Below, one piece after another: positions 34,719 to 43,545 of a stretch of 64,000 bases of DNA (its first letter is position 1; every line of letters starts with the position of its first letter). The position numbers and the translations under genes are program-made. The notes beneath the pieces were generated by a model. The model ran no database searches. It was not told the DNA's origin and saw only the letters and a list, made by a program, of their open reading frames with translations. Source of the stretch: Afipia clevelandensis ATCC 49720 (lineage in GTDB: Bacteria > Pseudomonadota > Alphaproteobacteria > Rhizobiales > Xanthobacteraceae); assembly GCF_000336555.1 (NCBI RefSeq), contig NZ_KB375281.1, positions 3,447,848-3,511,847 on the forward strand, in the 5' to 3' direction.

Positions 34719-36407
34719 ATGGCCCAGGCGGACAGAAAACTCGCCAACAACGCGACCTTCATCGACTTCCAGACCGAGCCCGCAAAATACCGGCACTGGA
34801 AGATCGATGTGGCGGGCGATGTCGCCACGCTGACCATGGATGTCGATGAGAACGGCGGCCTGTTCGAGGGCTACCTGCTCAAGCTGAATTCCTACGATCT
34901 CGGCGTTGATATCGAACTGGCGGATGCCGTGCAGCGGCTGCGCTTCGAGCATCCGCAGGTGAAGGTGGTGCTGCTGCGCTCGGGCAAGAACCGCGTGTTC
35001 TGCGCCGGCGCCAACATCCGCATGCTCGCGGGATCGACCCACGCGCACAAGGTCAACTTCTGCAAGTTCACCAACGAGACCCGCAACGGGCTGGAAGATT
35101 CCAGCGAGAATTCCGGCCAGCGGTTCATCTGCGTGGTGAACGGCACCGCGGCGGGCGGCGGCTATGAACTCGCGCTCGCCGCCGATCACATCATCATGGC
35201 GGACGACGGGTCCGCAGCGGTTGCGTTGCCCGAAGTGCCGCTGCTGGCGGTGTTGCCGGGCACCGGCGGGCTGACGCGGGTGGTCGACAAGCGCAAGGTC
35301 CGCCGCGACCATGCGGATTTCTTCTGCACCATCGAGGAAGGCATCAAGGGCAAGCGCGCCGTGCAGTGGCGGCTGGTGGATGAAATCGTGTCCAACTCGA
35401 AACTTGAAGCGAAAGTCGCGGATCGTGCCAGGGAATTCGCCAGCAAATCCGGGCGCAGCGGCGAAGGGCCGGGCATCGCCCTGATGCCGCTCAAGCGCAG
35501 TTTCACCGAGGATGGCATTCGCTACGAATTTGTCAGCGTCGATCTCAATCGCGCGGGGCGCATCGCCACCCTCACCATCAAGGCGCCGGAAAGCGCTCCG
35601 CCCGCCGATGTCGCGGCCATGACCGCGCAGGGCGCGGCGTTCTGGCCCCTGCAGGTGGCGCGCGAACTCGACGACGCGATCCTGCATCTGCGCATCAACG
35701 AACTCGAAATCGCGATGCTGGTGTTCAAGTCGGTGGGCGAGCGCTCCCGCGTGCTGGCCTACGACGAATTTCTCGAAGCCAACAAGGCGAACTGGCTGGT
35801 CAACGAGATCCGCCACTACTGGAAGCGCGTGCTCAAGCGCATCGACGTCACCTCGCGCACACTGGTGACGCTGGTCGAGCCCGGCTCATGCTTTGCCGGC
35901 ACGCTGGCCGAACTCGTGTTCGCGGCGGACCGCTCCTACATGCTGATCGGCGAAAAGCAGGGCGACAACCGCGCGCCGGCGGAGATCGTCCTCAGTTCCG
36001 CGAACTTCGGTCCCTATCCCATGAGCCACGGGCTGACGCGGCTGGAATCGCGCTTCCAGGCCGATCCGTCCGACGTTGAAACCGCGAAGGCCCGGATCGG
36101 CGAAGCGCTCGATGCCGAGACGGCGGAAGAACTTGGCCTTGTCACCTTCGCGCTCGACGACATCGACTGGGATGATGAAGTGCGGGTGTTCTTCGAGGAG
36201 CGCGGCAGTTTCTCGCCGGACAGCCTCACCGGCATGGAAGCGAATCTGCGCTTTGTCGGGCCGGAAACGATGGAATCGAAAATCTTTGCGCGGCTCACGG
36301 CGTGGCAGAACTGGATTTTCCAGCGGCCGAATGCGGTCGGCGAGAACGGCGCGCTGCAGCGCTATGGCACCGGCGAGCGTGCGCAATACGACATGACACG
36401 GGTTTGA
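34719..36407 (+). CDS. boxC: 2,3-epoxybenzoyl-CoA dihydrolase (benzoyl-CoA-dihydrodiol lyase)
   Basis: A 562-aa crotonase-fold enzyme that opens 2,3-epoxybenzoyl-CoA to 3,4-dehydroadipyl-CoA semialdehyde and formate. Two crotonase-like halves are visible: RSGKNRVFCAGANIRMLAGS with VNGTAAGGGYELALAADHI in the first, and SVGERSRVLAYDEFLEANKANW with EPGSCFAGTLAELVFAADRSYML in the second. The length matches the family (about 555 aa). It begins the boxC-boxB-boxA series. Confidence 0.95.
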   Translation: MAQADRKLANNATFIDFQTEPAKYRHWKIDVAGDVATLTMDVDENGGLFEGYLLKLNSYDLGVDIELADAVQRLRFEHPQVKVVLLRSGKNRVFCAGANIRMLAGSTHAHKVNFCKFTNETRNGLEDSSENSGQRFICVVNGTAAGGGYELALAADHIIMADDGSAAVALPEVPLLAVLPGTGGLTRVVDKRKVRRDHADFFCTIEEGIKGKRAVQWRLVDEIVSNSKLEAKVADRAREFASKSGRSGEGPGIALMPLKRSFTEDGIRYEFVSVDLNRAGRIATLTIKAPESAPPADVAAMTAQGAAFWPLQVARELDDAILHLRINELEIAMLVFKSVGERSRVLAYDEFLEANKANWLVNEIRHYWKRVLKRIDVTSRTLVTLVEPGSCFAGTLAELVFAADRSYMLIGEKQGDNRAPAEIVLSSANFGPYPMSHGLTRLESRFQADPSDVETAKARIGEALDAETAEELGLVTFALDDIDWDDEVRVFFEERGSFSPDSLTGMEANLRFVGPETMESKIFARLTAWQNWIFQRPNAVGENGALQRYGTGERAQYDMTRV

Positions 36408-36468
36408 AGTTTAGCCAGCCGCACCAGCGGCCAGCCATCGAGACATAAGTGCGCAACAGGAGCACACC

Positions 36469-37914
36469 ATGAACATCATGAATGTCGACTACACCACCAA
36501 GATACCGAACAACGTCAACCTCGCCGAAGACCGTCAGGTGCTGAAAGCGCTGGAGGGCTGGCATCCGGGCTATCTCGACTGGTGGAACGACATGGGCCCG
36601 GACGGCTTCCAGGAATCGCTGGTGTACTTGCGCACCGCGATCAGTGTCGATCCGAAGGGCTGGGCCAAGTTCGATTATGTCCGCATGCCGGAATATCGCT
36701 GGGGCGTGCTGCTCGCGCCGCAGGATGAGCAGCGCCTTGTCAATTTCGGCCAGCACAAGGGCGAGAAGGCGTGGCAGGAAGTGCCCGGAGAGTATCGCGC
36801 GATGCTGCGCCGTCTTGTCGTGATCCAAGGCGACACCGAGCCGGCCTCGGTCGAACAGCAGCGGCATCTCGGGAAGACCGCGCCATCGCTTTACGACATG
36901 CGCAACCTGTTTCAGGTCAACGTTGAAGAAGGCCGCCATCTATGGGCGATGGTCTATCTGCTGCAGAAGTATTTCGGCCGTGACGGCCGCGAGGAAGCAG
37001 ACGATCTGCTGCGCCGCCGCTCCGGCGACGAGGATGCGCCGCGCATGCTCGGCGCGTTCAATGAAGCGACGCCGGACTGGCTGTCGTTCTTCATGTTCAC
37101 CTTCTTCACCGACCGCGACGGCAAGATGCAGCTCGAGTCGCTGGCGCAGTCGGGCTTCGATCCGCTGTCGCGCACCTGCCGCTTCATGCTGACCGAAGAA
37201 GCGCATCACATGTTCGTCGGCGAGACCGGAGTGAGTCGAGTTCTTCAGCGCACCTGCGAGGCGATGAAGGCAGCGGGCATCGAAGATCCGAACGAGATCG
37301 AGCGGGTCCGTGCGCTTGGCGTCATCGACCTGCCGACAATGCAAAAGAAGATGAACCTGCACTATTCGCTGTCGCTCGACCTGTTCGGTTCGGAAGTTTC
37401 GACCAACGCAGCGAACTTCTACAATGCGGGCCTCAAGGGCCGCTTCCAGGAAACCAAGATCGACGACGATCATCGCCTGACCAATGACATCTACAAGGTG
37501 CTCAAGATGGTCGACGGCAAGATCACGCTGGTGGATGAGCCGGCGCTGACCGCGCTCAACATGCGTCTGCGCGACGATTATACCGAGGATTGCGCCAAGG
37601 GCGTCGAGCGCTGGAACAAGGTGATCGAAAAGGCGGGCGTGAACTTCCGCCTCGAATTGCCTCATACCGCGTTCCATCGCCAGATCGGTGAATTCGCCAA
37701 TGTGCAGGCGACGCCGAAGGGCATCATCGTGTCCGACGCCGAATGGGCGAAGGTGCGTGACGATTATCTGCCGTCAACAGCGGACGGCGATTTCATCTCG
37801 TCGCTGATGGTGCCGGTGTCCGAGCCGGGCAAGTTCGCCAACTGGATCGCGGCGCCGAAGGTCGGCATCGACAACAAGCCCGGCGATTTTGAATATGTGA
37901 AGATCGCGGCGTGA
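36469..37914 (+). CDS. boxB: Benzoyl-CoA 2,3-epoxidase subunit B (di-iron oxygenase)
   Basis: A 481-aa di-iron monooxygenase component that inserts oxygen across C2-C3 of benzoyl-CoA using electrons from BoxA. Two carboxylate-bridge motifs, VEEGRH and TEEAHH (both ExxH within paired helices), supply the di-iron ligands. The N-terminal YTTKIPNNVNLAEDRQVLKALE and the C-terminal FEYVKIA match BoxB. AGGAG precedes the ATG. Confidence 0.96.
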   Translation: MNIMNVDYTTKIPNNVNLAEDRQVLKALEGWHPGYLDWWNDMGPDGFQESLVYLRTAISVDPKGWAKFDYVRMPEYRWGVLLAPQDEQRLVNFGQHKGEKAWQEVPGEYRAMLRRLVVIQGDTEPASVEQQRHLGKTAPSLYDMRNLFQVNVEEGRHLWAMVYLLQKYFGRDGREEADDLLRRRSGDEDAPRMLGAFNEATPDWLSFFMFTFFTDRDGKMQLESLAQSGFDPLSRTCRFMLTEEAHHMFVGETGVSRVLQRTCEAMKAAGIEDPNEIERVRALGVIDLPTMQKKMNLHYSLSLDLFGSEVSTNAANFYNAGLKGRFQETKIDDDHRLTNDIYKVLKMVDGKITLVDEPALTALNMRLRDDYTEDCAKGVERWNKVIEKAGVNFRLELPHTAFHRQIGEFANVQATPKGIIVSDAEWAKVRDDYLPSTADGDFISSLMVPVSEPGKFANWIAAPKVGIDNKPGDFEYVKIAA

Positions 37915-37931
37915 TGACGCCGCAGCCATCG

Positions 37932-38046
37932 AGCCTCATCCTGAGGAGGCCTGCGCAGCAGGCCGTCTCGAAGGGCGAGGTTCGATGACCGCGCAGGACA
38001 TCTCATGGTTCGAGACGCCGCGAGTGCGGCTCCTCACCATGAGGCT
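37932..38046. repeat. Imperfect palindromic repeat between boxB and boxA
   Basis: A 115-bp non-coding element with ends AGCCTCATCCTGAGGAG and CTCCTCACCATGAGGCT (inverted, differing at the two central bases). Inner segments GTCTCGAAGGGCGAGG and GGTTCGAGACG are also paired. This sequence type is widespread between genes in Bradyrhizobium relatives. It separates boxB from boxA. Confidence 0.75.
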
Positions 38047-38058
38047 TAGGTGGATGCC

Positions 38059-39264
38059 ATGAACGCTCCCGTCACCGACCTCATCAAACAGCATCTGATC
38101 GACCCGGAAATCTGCATTCGCTGCAACACCTGCGAAGAGACATGTCCGGTCGATGCGGTGACGCATGACGGCAACAACTATGTCGTCGACGCCAGCATCT
38201 GCAATCACTGCATGGATTGCATTTCGCCCTGTCCCACGGGTTCGATCGACAACTGGCGCGTGGTGTCGAAAGCCTATTCGCTGGAAGAGCAGTACTCTTG
38301 GGAAGAGTTGCCGAAGCAGGAAGAAGTTGCCGCAAGCTCAGGCGAGGGCGGCGCTGTCGAGGCGCTCGAAGATGAGGTTTTGAGACTGCTGGAAGAAGCC
38401 CGCAAGGGTCTTGGCGGTAAGCCGGTCGCGCCGCATTCCGCCAGCAAGCCGACGGTCAATCTCTACAATCGCGGCAAGCTGGCCGTCGCCACCGTCACCG
38501 GAAATTTCCGGCTCACCGATGCCAATGCGGATTCCGACGTGCGGCACATCATTCTGGATTTCGGCGATCAACCGTTTCCCGTGCTGGAAGGCCAGAGCAT
38601 CGGCATTGTCGCGCCGGGAACCGATGAGAACGGCACGCCCCATGTGGCAAGGCTCTATTCCGTCGCAAGCCCGCGCGGCGGCGAGAAGCCGAACACCAAC
38701 AATCTCGCGCTGACGGTGAAGCGCGAAGATAAAGGCGTCTGCTCGAATTACCTCTGCGATCTTCCGCGCGGCGCGAAGGTCGAAGTGACGGGTCCTTTCG
38801 GCGCGACCTTCCTGATGCCGGATGATCCCGCTGCGAACATCATCATGATCTGCACCGGCACGGGTTCTGCGCCGTTCCGCGGCTTCACCGAACGCCGCCG
38901 CCGCGCGATGCCCGACGCACCGGGACGTTTGCTGCTGTTCTTCGGCGCGCGGCGACCTGAAGAACTGCCGTACTTCGGTCCGCTGCAGAAGGTGCCGGAA
39001 AAATTGCTGGGCAAGTATTTCTGCTATTCACGCGTGCCGGATCAGCCGCGCGTCTATGTGCAGGATCGGATTCGCGGCGAGATGGCGCAGATCGCCGCCT
39101 TGCTGCGCGACGACAAGACCCATGTCTATATCTGCGGCCTGAAGGGCATGGAGACCGGCGTCGATGAAGCCTTCGCGGACGCCTGCCGCGCGGCCTCGAT
39201 CGACTGGTCGTCACTCAAGCCGCGAATGCGCGAGAGCGGGCGTTATCACGTCGAGACGTATTGA
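38059..39264 (+). CDS. boxA: Benzoyl-CoA 2,3-epoxidase reductase subunit A
   Basis: A 401-aa iron-sulfur flavoprotein that passes NADPH electrons to BoxB. Two [4Fe-4S] ferredoxin motifs at the N-terminus ([12 protein letters not shown] and [12 protein letters not shown]) are followed by a linker and a ferredoxin-NADP reductase module: FAD motif [16 protein letters not shown] motif [12 protein letters not shown] and the C-terminal [15 protein letters not shown] is six bases upstream of the ATG at 38059; a GTG at 38050 is in frame. Confidence 0.95.
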   Translation: MNAPVTDLIKQHLIDPEICIRCNTCEETCPVDAVTHDGNNYVVDASICNHCMDCISPCPTGSIDNWRVVSKAYSLEEQYSWEELPKQEEVAASSGEGGAVEALEDEVLRLLEEARKGLGGKPVAPHSASKPTVNLYNRGKLAVATVTGNFRLTDANADSDVRHIILDFGDQPFPVLEGQSIGIVAPGTDENGTPHVARLYSVASPRGGEKPNTNNLALTVKREDKGVCSNYLCDLPRGAKVEVTGPFGATFLMPDDPAANIIMICTGTGSAPFRGFTERRRRAMPDAPGRLLLFFGARRPEELPYFGPLQKVPEKLLGKYFCYSRVPDQPRVYVQDRIRGEMAQIAALLRDDKTHVYICGLKGMETGVDEAFADACRAASIDWSSLKPRMRESGRYHVETY

Positions 39265-39275
39265 ATTTGCTTTAA

Positions 39276-39414
39276 CCCTCTCCCCTTGTGGGAGAGGGTG
39301 GTGAAGTTGAGCGAAGCGAAACTGAGCCGGGTGAGGGGCCCTTATCTCACGTAGCGTTCAACCCCTCACCCGCCCTCGTTTCACTCGGGCACCCTCTCCC
39401 ACAAGGGGAGAGGG
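39276..39414. repeat. MITE-like inverted-repeat element after boxA
   Basis: A 139-bp element with perfect 25-bp terminal inverted repeats (39276-39300 and 39390-39414; CCCTCTCCCCTTG facing CAAGGGGAGAGGG) and an inner pair GGGTGAGGGG / CCCCTCACCC. It sits between boxA and the convergent SDR gene and may act as a bidirectional terminator. Confidence 0.85.
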
Positions 39415-39421
39415 GAAATAA

Positions 39422-40225
39422 TCACTCCCCCGCCACCGGCAGGCTGAGATTGGCGTAGACGATGCCGCCGTCCACCGCGATCGAATTGCCGACCACATAG
39501 TCGCCCGCGCGGGAGGCGAGATAGATCGCGATGCCTGCCATGTCTTCCGGCCGGCCGATCCGCTTCGACGGAATGCGCTTGGCGACGCTGTCGCCATGGT
39601 CGCGCGCCGCGGTGTTCATGTCGGACTCGAACGCGCCGGGGCAGATCGCGGTGACATTGATGTTGTCGTGGATCAGCTTCGCGGCCATGCGGCGGGTGAG
39701 GTGGATCACCGCCGCCTTGCTGGCCTGATAGGAGTAGGTCTCGAGCGGATTGACCGAGAGGCCGTCGATGGAGGCGATGTTGATTACCTTGCCGGGCTTG
39801 TCCTTGGTGGCTGCGGCGCGCAGCGGCTTGGCCAGCGCCTTGGTCAGGAAGAACAGCGACTTGACGTTGAGGTTCATCACCTTGTCCCAGCCGGCTTCCG
39901 GGAATTCGTCGAAGTTTGCGCCCCACGCCGCGCCCGCGTTGTTGACAAGGATGTCGAGCTTCGGCTCGCGCTTGATGATTTCCTCGGCGAGCTTGTTGCA
40001 GCCCTCGACGGTGGACATGTCGATGGGCAGTGCGATGCACTCGCCGTCATACGCCGCAGTCAATTCCTTGGCGGTTTCCTCGCACGGTCCGGCCTTGCGC
40101 GCGGTAATGTAGACCTTCGATGCGCCGTAAGCGAGAAAGCCGCCGGCGATCATCTTGCCGATGCCGCGCGAACCGCCGGTGACGAGGGCGACGCGGCCCT
40201 TGAGTGAAAACATATCCTTGAACAT
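39422..40225 (-). CDS. SDR-family oxidoreductase
   Basis: A 267-aa short-chain dehydrogenase. The cofactor motif TGGSRGIG, the NNAGAAWG stretch, the catalytic Ser (INIASIDG), Tyr-x-x-x-Lys (YQASK) and the C-terminal GNSIAVDGG are all present. The arginines after the Gly-rich motif (TARKA) suggest NADP. It resembles RhlG-type 3-oxoacyl reductases, but the substrate is uncertain. It converges on boxA and is probably not part of the aromatic pathway. Confidence 0.88.
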   Translation of the reverse strand: MFKDMFSLKGRVALVTGGSRGIGKMIAGGFLAYGASKVYITARKAGPCEETAKELTAAYDGECIALPIDMSTVEGCNKLAEEIIKREPKLDILVNNAGAAWGANFDEFPEAGWDKVMNLNVKSLFFLTKALAKPLRAAATKDKPGKVINIASIDGLSVNPLETYSYQASKAAVIHLTRRMAAKLIHDNINVTAICPGAFESDMNTAARDHGDSVAKRIPSKRIGRPEDMAGIAIYLASRAGDYVVGNSIAVDGGIVYANLSLPVAGE

Positions 40226-40316
40226 GGTGCCTCCCGTTGTGTTGGCGGCGATATAGCGCCAGCAACACGCGGCGAGTCAAGGAATGGCGGGATTGCAGAA
40301 CGTGTTTGAAACGTGC

Positions 40317-41414
40317 TTACGCCGCGTCGACCCGGCGGAAACCGTTCCACATTGCGGTCGCGGCCCCGGAAGTCAGCACCGACAGGAACCGCGCGTTCTG
40401 ATAGTTGCCGTTCAGCGAGATGCGCGGCAGCGCTGTGAGATGTTCGGCGTTCTCGGTGAAGACCATCCCCGGGCGCGTGGTCACTGCTGTTGAGAATCCG
40501 AGTTCGCGCGCCATCGCGAATTCGCGCGCCGCGGCGGCGGTCCTGTCGCCGTAAGGGTATGCGAAATGGCGCGCGCTTTTCTGCAGGTGGCTTTCGATCC
40601 GCTCGCGGCTGATGCGCATTTCGCAGGCGGCATTGATGTCGCTTTCCCGCGAAAGGTTGCAATGGCTGATGGTGTGCGCGCCGATGGTGACCAGCGGATC
40701 GCCGGCGAATGACCGGAGTTCTCCCCAGGACATGCAAAGCTCTCGCGCAATCGCCGCGTCGTCGACGCCATGGCGCACGCACAGATCGCTCACCGCGCGC
40801 TGAACCTCGCCATCATTGGGCAGGGTGCGCAGCCAGTCGTGGATCTGGGCAAAGGCCCGTTGTTTGGCGGCTGCGTCTGCGGCATCAATCGTTTGAACCG
40901 CGCCGTCGCGCGTGATCTCGATTGCGTTTGTCCGGGCGATGACGCGCTCCAGCGCCACCCACCACAACCGTCCGGTGCCTTCGGCGAAATCGCTGGCGAC
41001 ATAGACCGTGAGCGGCGCCCTGAATTCGCGCATCACCGGCAGGGCATAATCGCGATTGTCGCGATATCCATCATCGAAGGTGAAGCAGGCGAAGCGCCGG
41101 GCGAAGTCGCGTTCGCTCATCCGGCGATGGGCTTCGTCCATCGACACGATATCGACGCCGAGCGAGCGCACATGCGTCAGCACCTCGCGCAGGAAACCTG
41201 GCGTGATTTCCAGATGCCGGTTGGGCTGAAACATATCGTCGCGGGCGGGGCGGACGTGGTGCAGCATGAAGATGGTGCCGACGCCTGCCAGCAGCGGCCG
41301 CAGCACATGATGCGCGCCGGTGTAGTACAGCGCATCGAGGCCGGCGCGGATGACGTTGTTGCGAAGCTGCTTCATGGCGATGGCGTTTACCGGTCGATGG
41401 CCCGGGCCGGTCAT
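40317..41414 (-). CDS. Polysaccharide deacetylase family protein
   Basis: A 365-aa NodB-homology (CE4) protein. The metal site is visible as TFDDGY (motif 1, catalytic Asp and metal Asp) and GAHTISH (motif 2, HxxxxH-like). The later FAYPYGDR is motif 3. N-terminal MLHHVRPARDD is typical. Its target could be a capsule or exopolysaccharide N-acetyl sugar. An ATG at 41375 is an alternative start; neither has a strong ribosome site. Confidence 0.85.
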   Translation of the reverse strand: MTGPGHRPVNAIAMKQLRNNVIRAGLDALYYTGAHHVLRPLLAGVGTIFMLHHVRPARDDMFQPNRHLEITPGFLREVLTHVRSLGVDIVSMDEAHRRMSERDFARRFACFTFDDGYRDNRDYALPVMREFRAPLTVYVASDFAEGTGRLWWVALERVIARTNAIEITRDGAVQTIDAADAAAKQRAFAQIHDWLRTLPNDGEVQRAVSDLCVRHGVDDAAIARELCMSWGELRSFAGDPLVTIGAHTISHCNLSRESDINAACEMRISRERIESHLQKSARHFAYPYGDRTAAAAREFAMARELGFSTAVTTRPGMVFTENAEHLTALPRISLNGNYQNARFLSVLTSGAATAMWNGFRRVDAA

Positions 41415-41605
41415 TCAGGGTCCGGCTTGAAGATGTGGCAGAAACGGCTGAAGAAACGGTTATCCGGATGGGTGAAACAGCCGCCATGGGGCGCAGCGGA
41501 CCGGAGGCCCGATGCCGCCCTGCGGCACGGCCGGTTTGTTCATTTCCAGTTTGACACCTTGGCAAGGGTTTGTTTTGTCTGCATTCCGTCAGGCAAAGGT
41601 CCGGG

Positions 41606-43000
41606 ATGAGCCGTTTAGCGAGTTGGGCACGGAAGTGGTGGCCGGGGTTGATTCCCCTTGTGCTGCTGTGGTTCGCCGCGATGTGGAACGGCACCGCGCC
41701 CCTCGAGGCGGACCTGGCCGCCCGCGCCACCGCCGCGCTGAAGGACACGGTGCTGGACAAGACCAGTATTTCGGCCTCTGGGCGGGACATCCAATTGTCC
41801 GCCGAAGCATTTTCCGAAGAAGGCCGCCGCAGTGCGACATCGCTGGTCGAAACGGTCAGTGGCGTTCGGCTGGTGAACGACAACACGCGCCTGGTCCCGG
41901 AAGCCAGACCCTTCGTGTGGTCGATCGAGCGCGACGTGGTGCGGGTAACCCTCAGTGGTAATGCGCCTTTGCCGGCGATCAAGTCCAAGCTGATGGATGC
42001 CGCCCGCGCGTCGCTCAAGGGGACGGAAATCTCGGATCAGATGACATTGGCCCGGGGTGCTTCGTCGAAATTCGACAATGCGGCGCTGCTGCTGATCGAG
42101 CAGGTTGGCAGGCTCAAGGACGGGAAGATCACCCTCAGCGATAGCAGCGTCAGTCTCACCGGCATGGCGCGGGAGCTTGGCAACCGCGAGGCGATACAGG
42201 CCGCGCTGAAGAACCTGCCCGAAGGATTTTCCGTCGCGGAGAATGCCATCAAGGCGCCGCCTTATGTTTTCCAGGCGAACAAGGACCCGGTCGCGAACAC
42301 GGTGACTCTCGCCGGGTATGTGCCGGACAACAATGTGCACGCTGCGATCGTCGCGGCCGTCGGGCGCAAGTTCTTCTCCGAGAAGCTGGTGGACAATCTC
42401 AAGGCCAGCATCGGCGCCCCGCCGGGATTCCAGAACGCGGCCATTGCCGCGCTCGGGGCGCTGTCGCGGGTCTCCACCGGCTCGCTGGTGATGTCGGATC
42501 GCGAGGTCAAGCTGTCGGGCGATGCGCTGTATGCGGTGGCGGCCGACCAGATCAAGGGTTCGATCGGCGGGGAATTGCCGCAGGGCTGGACGGCCAAGGC
42601 CGAGGTTTCGGTCAAGCCGGTGGCCAGCGCGGTCGATCCCACGGTCTGCCAGCAATTGTTCTTCGAGCTTCTGGGCAAGGCCAAGATCAGGTTCGACTCC
42701 GGGAAGGCCACCATCGACAAGGACTCCATGGGTCTTCTCGACCGGCTGATCGAGACGGCGCTGCGTTGTCCCACGGCCAACATCGAAGTCGCCGGCCACA
42801 CTGACAGTGATGGCGACAACACGGCCAACATGGCGCTGTCCGAGAAGCGCGCGCAGGCGGTCGCCGACTATCTGGTCAAGGCCGGCCTGCCGACAGATCG
42901 TCTGAGAGCGGTCGGCTATGGCAGTTCGCAGCCTGTTGCAGCCAACGATACGGATGAGGGCAAGGCGAAGAACCGGCGCATCGACTTTGTGGTGAAGTGA
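41606..43000 (+). CDS. OmpA-family protein with BON-like repeats
   Basis: A 464-aa envelope protein. A membrane anchor (PGLIPLVLLWFAAMW) is followed by BON-like repeats through about residue 330 and a C-terminal OmpA peptidoglycan-binding domain (IRFDSGKATIDKDS; IEVAGHTDSDG; LSEKRAQAVADYL; NRRIDFVVK). It may tether the inner membrane to peptidoglycan. The ATG at 41606 follows GGTCCGGG; an upstream ATG at 41570 is less likely. The stop overlaps or abuts the next small gene. Confidence 0.9.
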   Translation: MSRLASWARKWWPGLIPLVLLWFAAMWNGTAPLEADLAARATAALKDTVLDKTSISASGRDIQLSAEAFSEEGRRSATSLVETVSGVRLVNDNTRLVPEARPFVWSIERDVVRVTLSGNAPLPAIKSKLMDAARASLKGTEISDQMTLARGASSKFDNAALLLIEQVGRLKDGKITLSDSSVSLTGMARELGNREAIQAALKNLPEGFSVAENAIKAPPYVFQANKDPVANTVTLAGYVPDNNVHAAIVAAVGRKFFSEKLVDNLKASIGAPPGFQNAAIAALGALSRVSTGSLVMSDREVKLSGDALYAVAADQIKGSIGGELPQGWTAKAEVSVKPVASAVDPTVCQQLFFELLGKAKIRFDSGKATIDKDSMGLLDRLIETALRCPTANIEVAGHTDSDGDNTANMALSEKRAQAVADYLVKAGLPTDRLRAVGYGSSQPVAANDTDEGKAKNRRIDFVVK

Positions 43001-43002
43001 GC

Positions 43003-43305
43003 ATGATCTATCTTGCGACATTCAACTGGGGCTGGATGCTGGCATCGGGCGTGCTCGGGCTGGCCATGGGCTGGATCGCCGTCGTGCAGCACGGCGATGG
43101 CTGGCCGGTCGTCACGCTGCGCAAATTCATCGTGCTGATCGCGGGTCTGGTTCTCGCCTCGGTGTTTCACCTCCTGCCGGGCCGCTTCGGGTACTGGCTG
43201 GATCTCGGTCTCGCCATGCTGGCGGCCTATGTCGCGGGCTGTGCCGTCGGCTCATGGCTGCGCAACCTCGTGGTGTCGCGGCCTGCACCGGCCGCAGATA
43301 GATGA
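43003..43305 (+). CDS. Small membrane protein paired with the OmpA-like gene
   Basis: A 100-aa protein with three hydrophobic segments (WGWMLASGVLGLAMGWIAVV, FIVLIAGLVLASVFHLL, WLDLGLAMLAAYVAGCAVG). It starts within three bases of the preceding stop (or overlaps it by four if the GTG at 42997 is used), so it is co-translated. Homologous pairs occur in related genomes; no function is known. Confidence 0.75.
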   Translation: MIYLATFNWGWMLASGVLGLAMGWIAVVQHGDGWPVVTLRKFIVLIAGLVLASVFHLLPGRFGYWLDLGLAMLAAYVAGCAVGSWLRNLVVSRPAPAADR

Positions 43306-43545
43306 GCGGACGTGACGCGCGTTACCGGAACGATTTCCTATCGGCGCGGGGCCGCGCAGGCCAGATCGCCATCAGCCCCGGCATGACGCCTTCGTGACGC
43401 ATTGCGGCGCGGAACGAAACAGTATTCTTAATGTGACTTCCCGCCCGTGAATGCGTTCAATTCGGCGTTGCCGGCCTCGCGATTGCTTGGCCGGTCTGCT
43501 AGGACAGATGGTCGGGAACAGTGCTTGCTGAATTTTGAGGTCTGG

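Noticed and set aside
26785-39414. Interpreting the inverted repeats as CRISPR or insertion sequences
   Set aside because: No regularly spaced repeats with unique spacers and no transposase reading frame; they are short non-coding palindromic elements.
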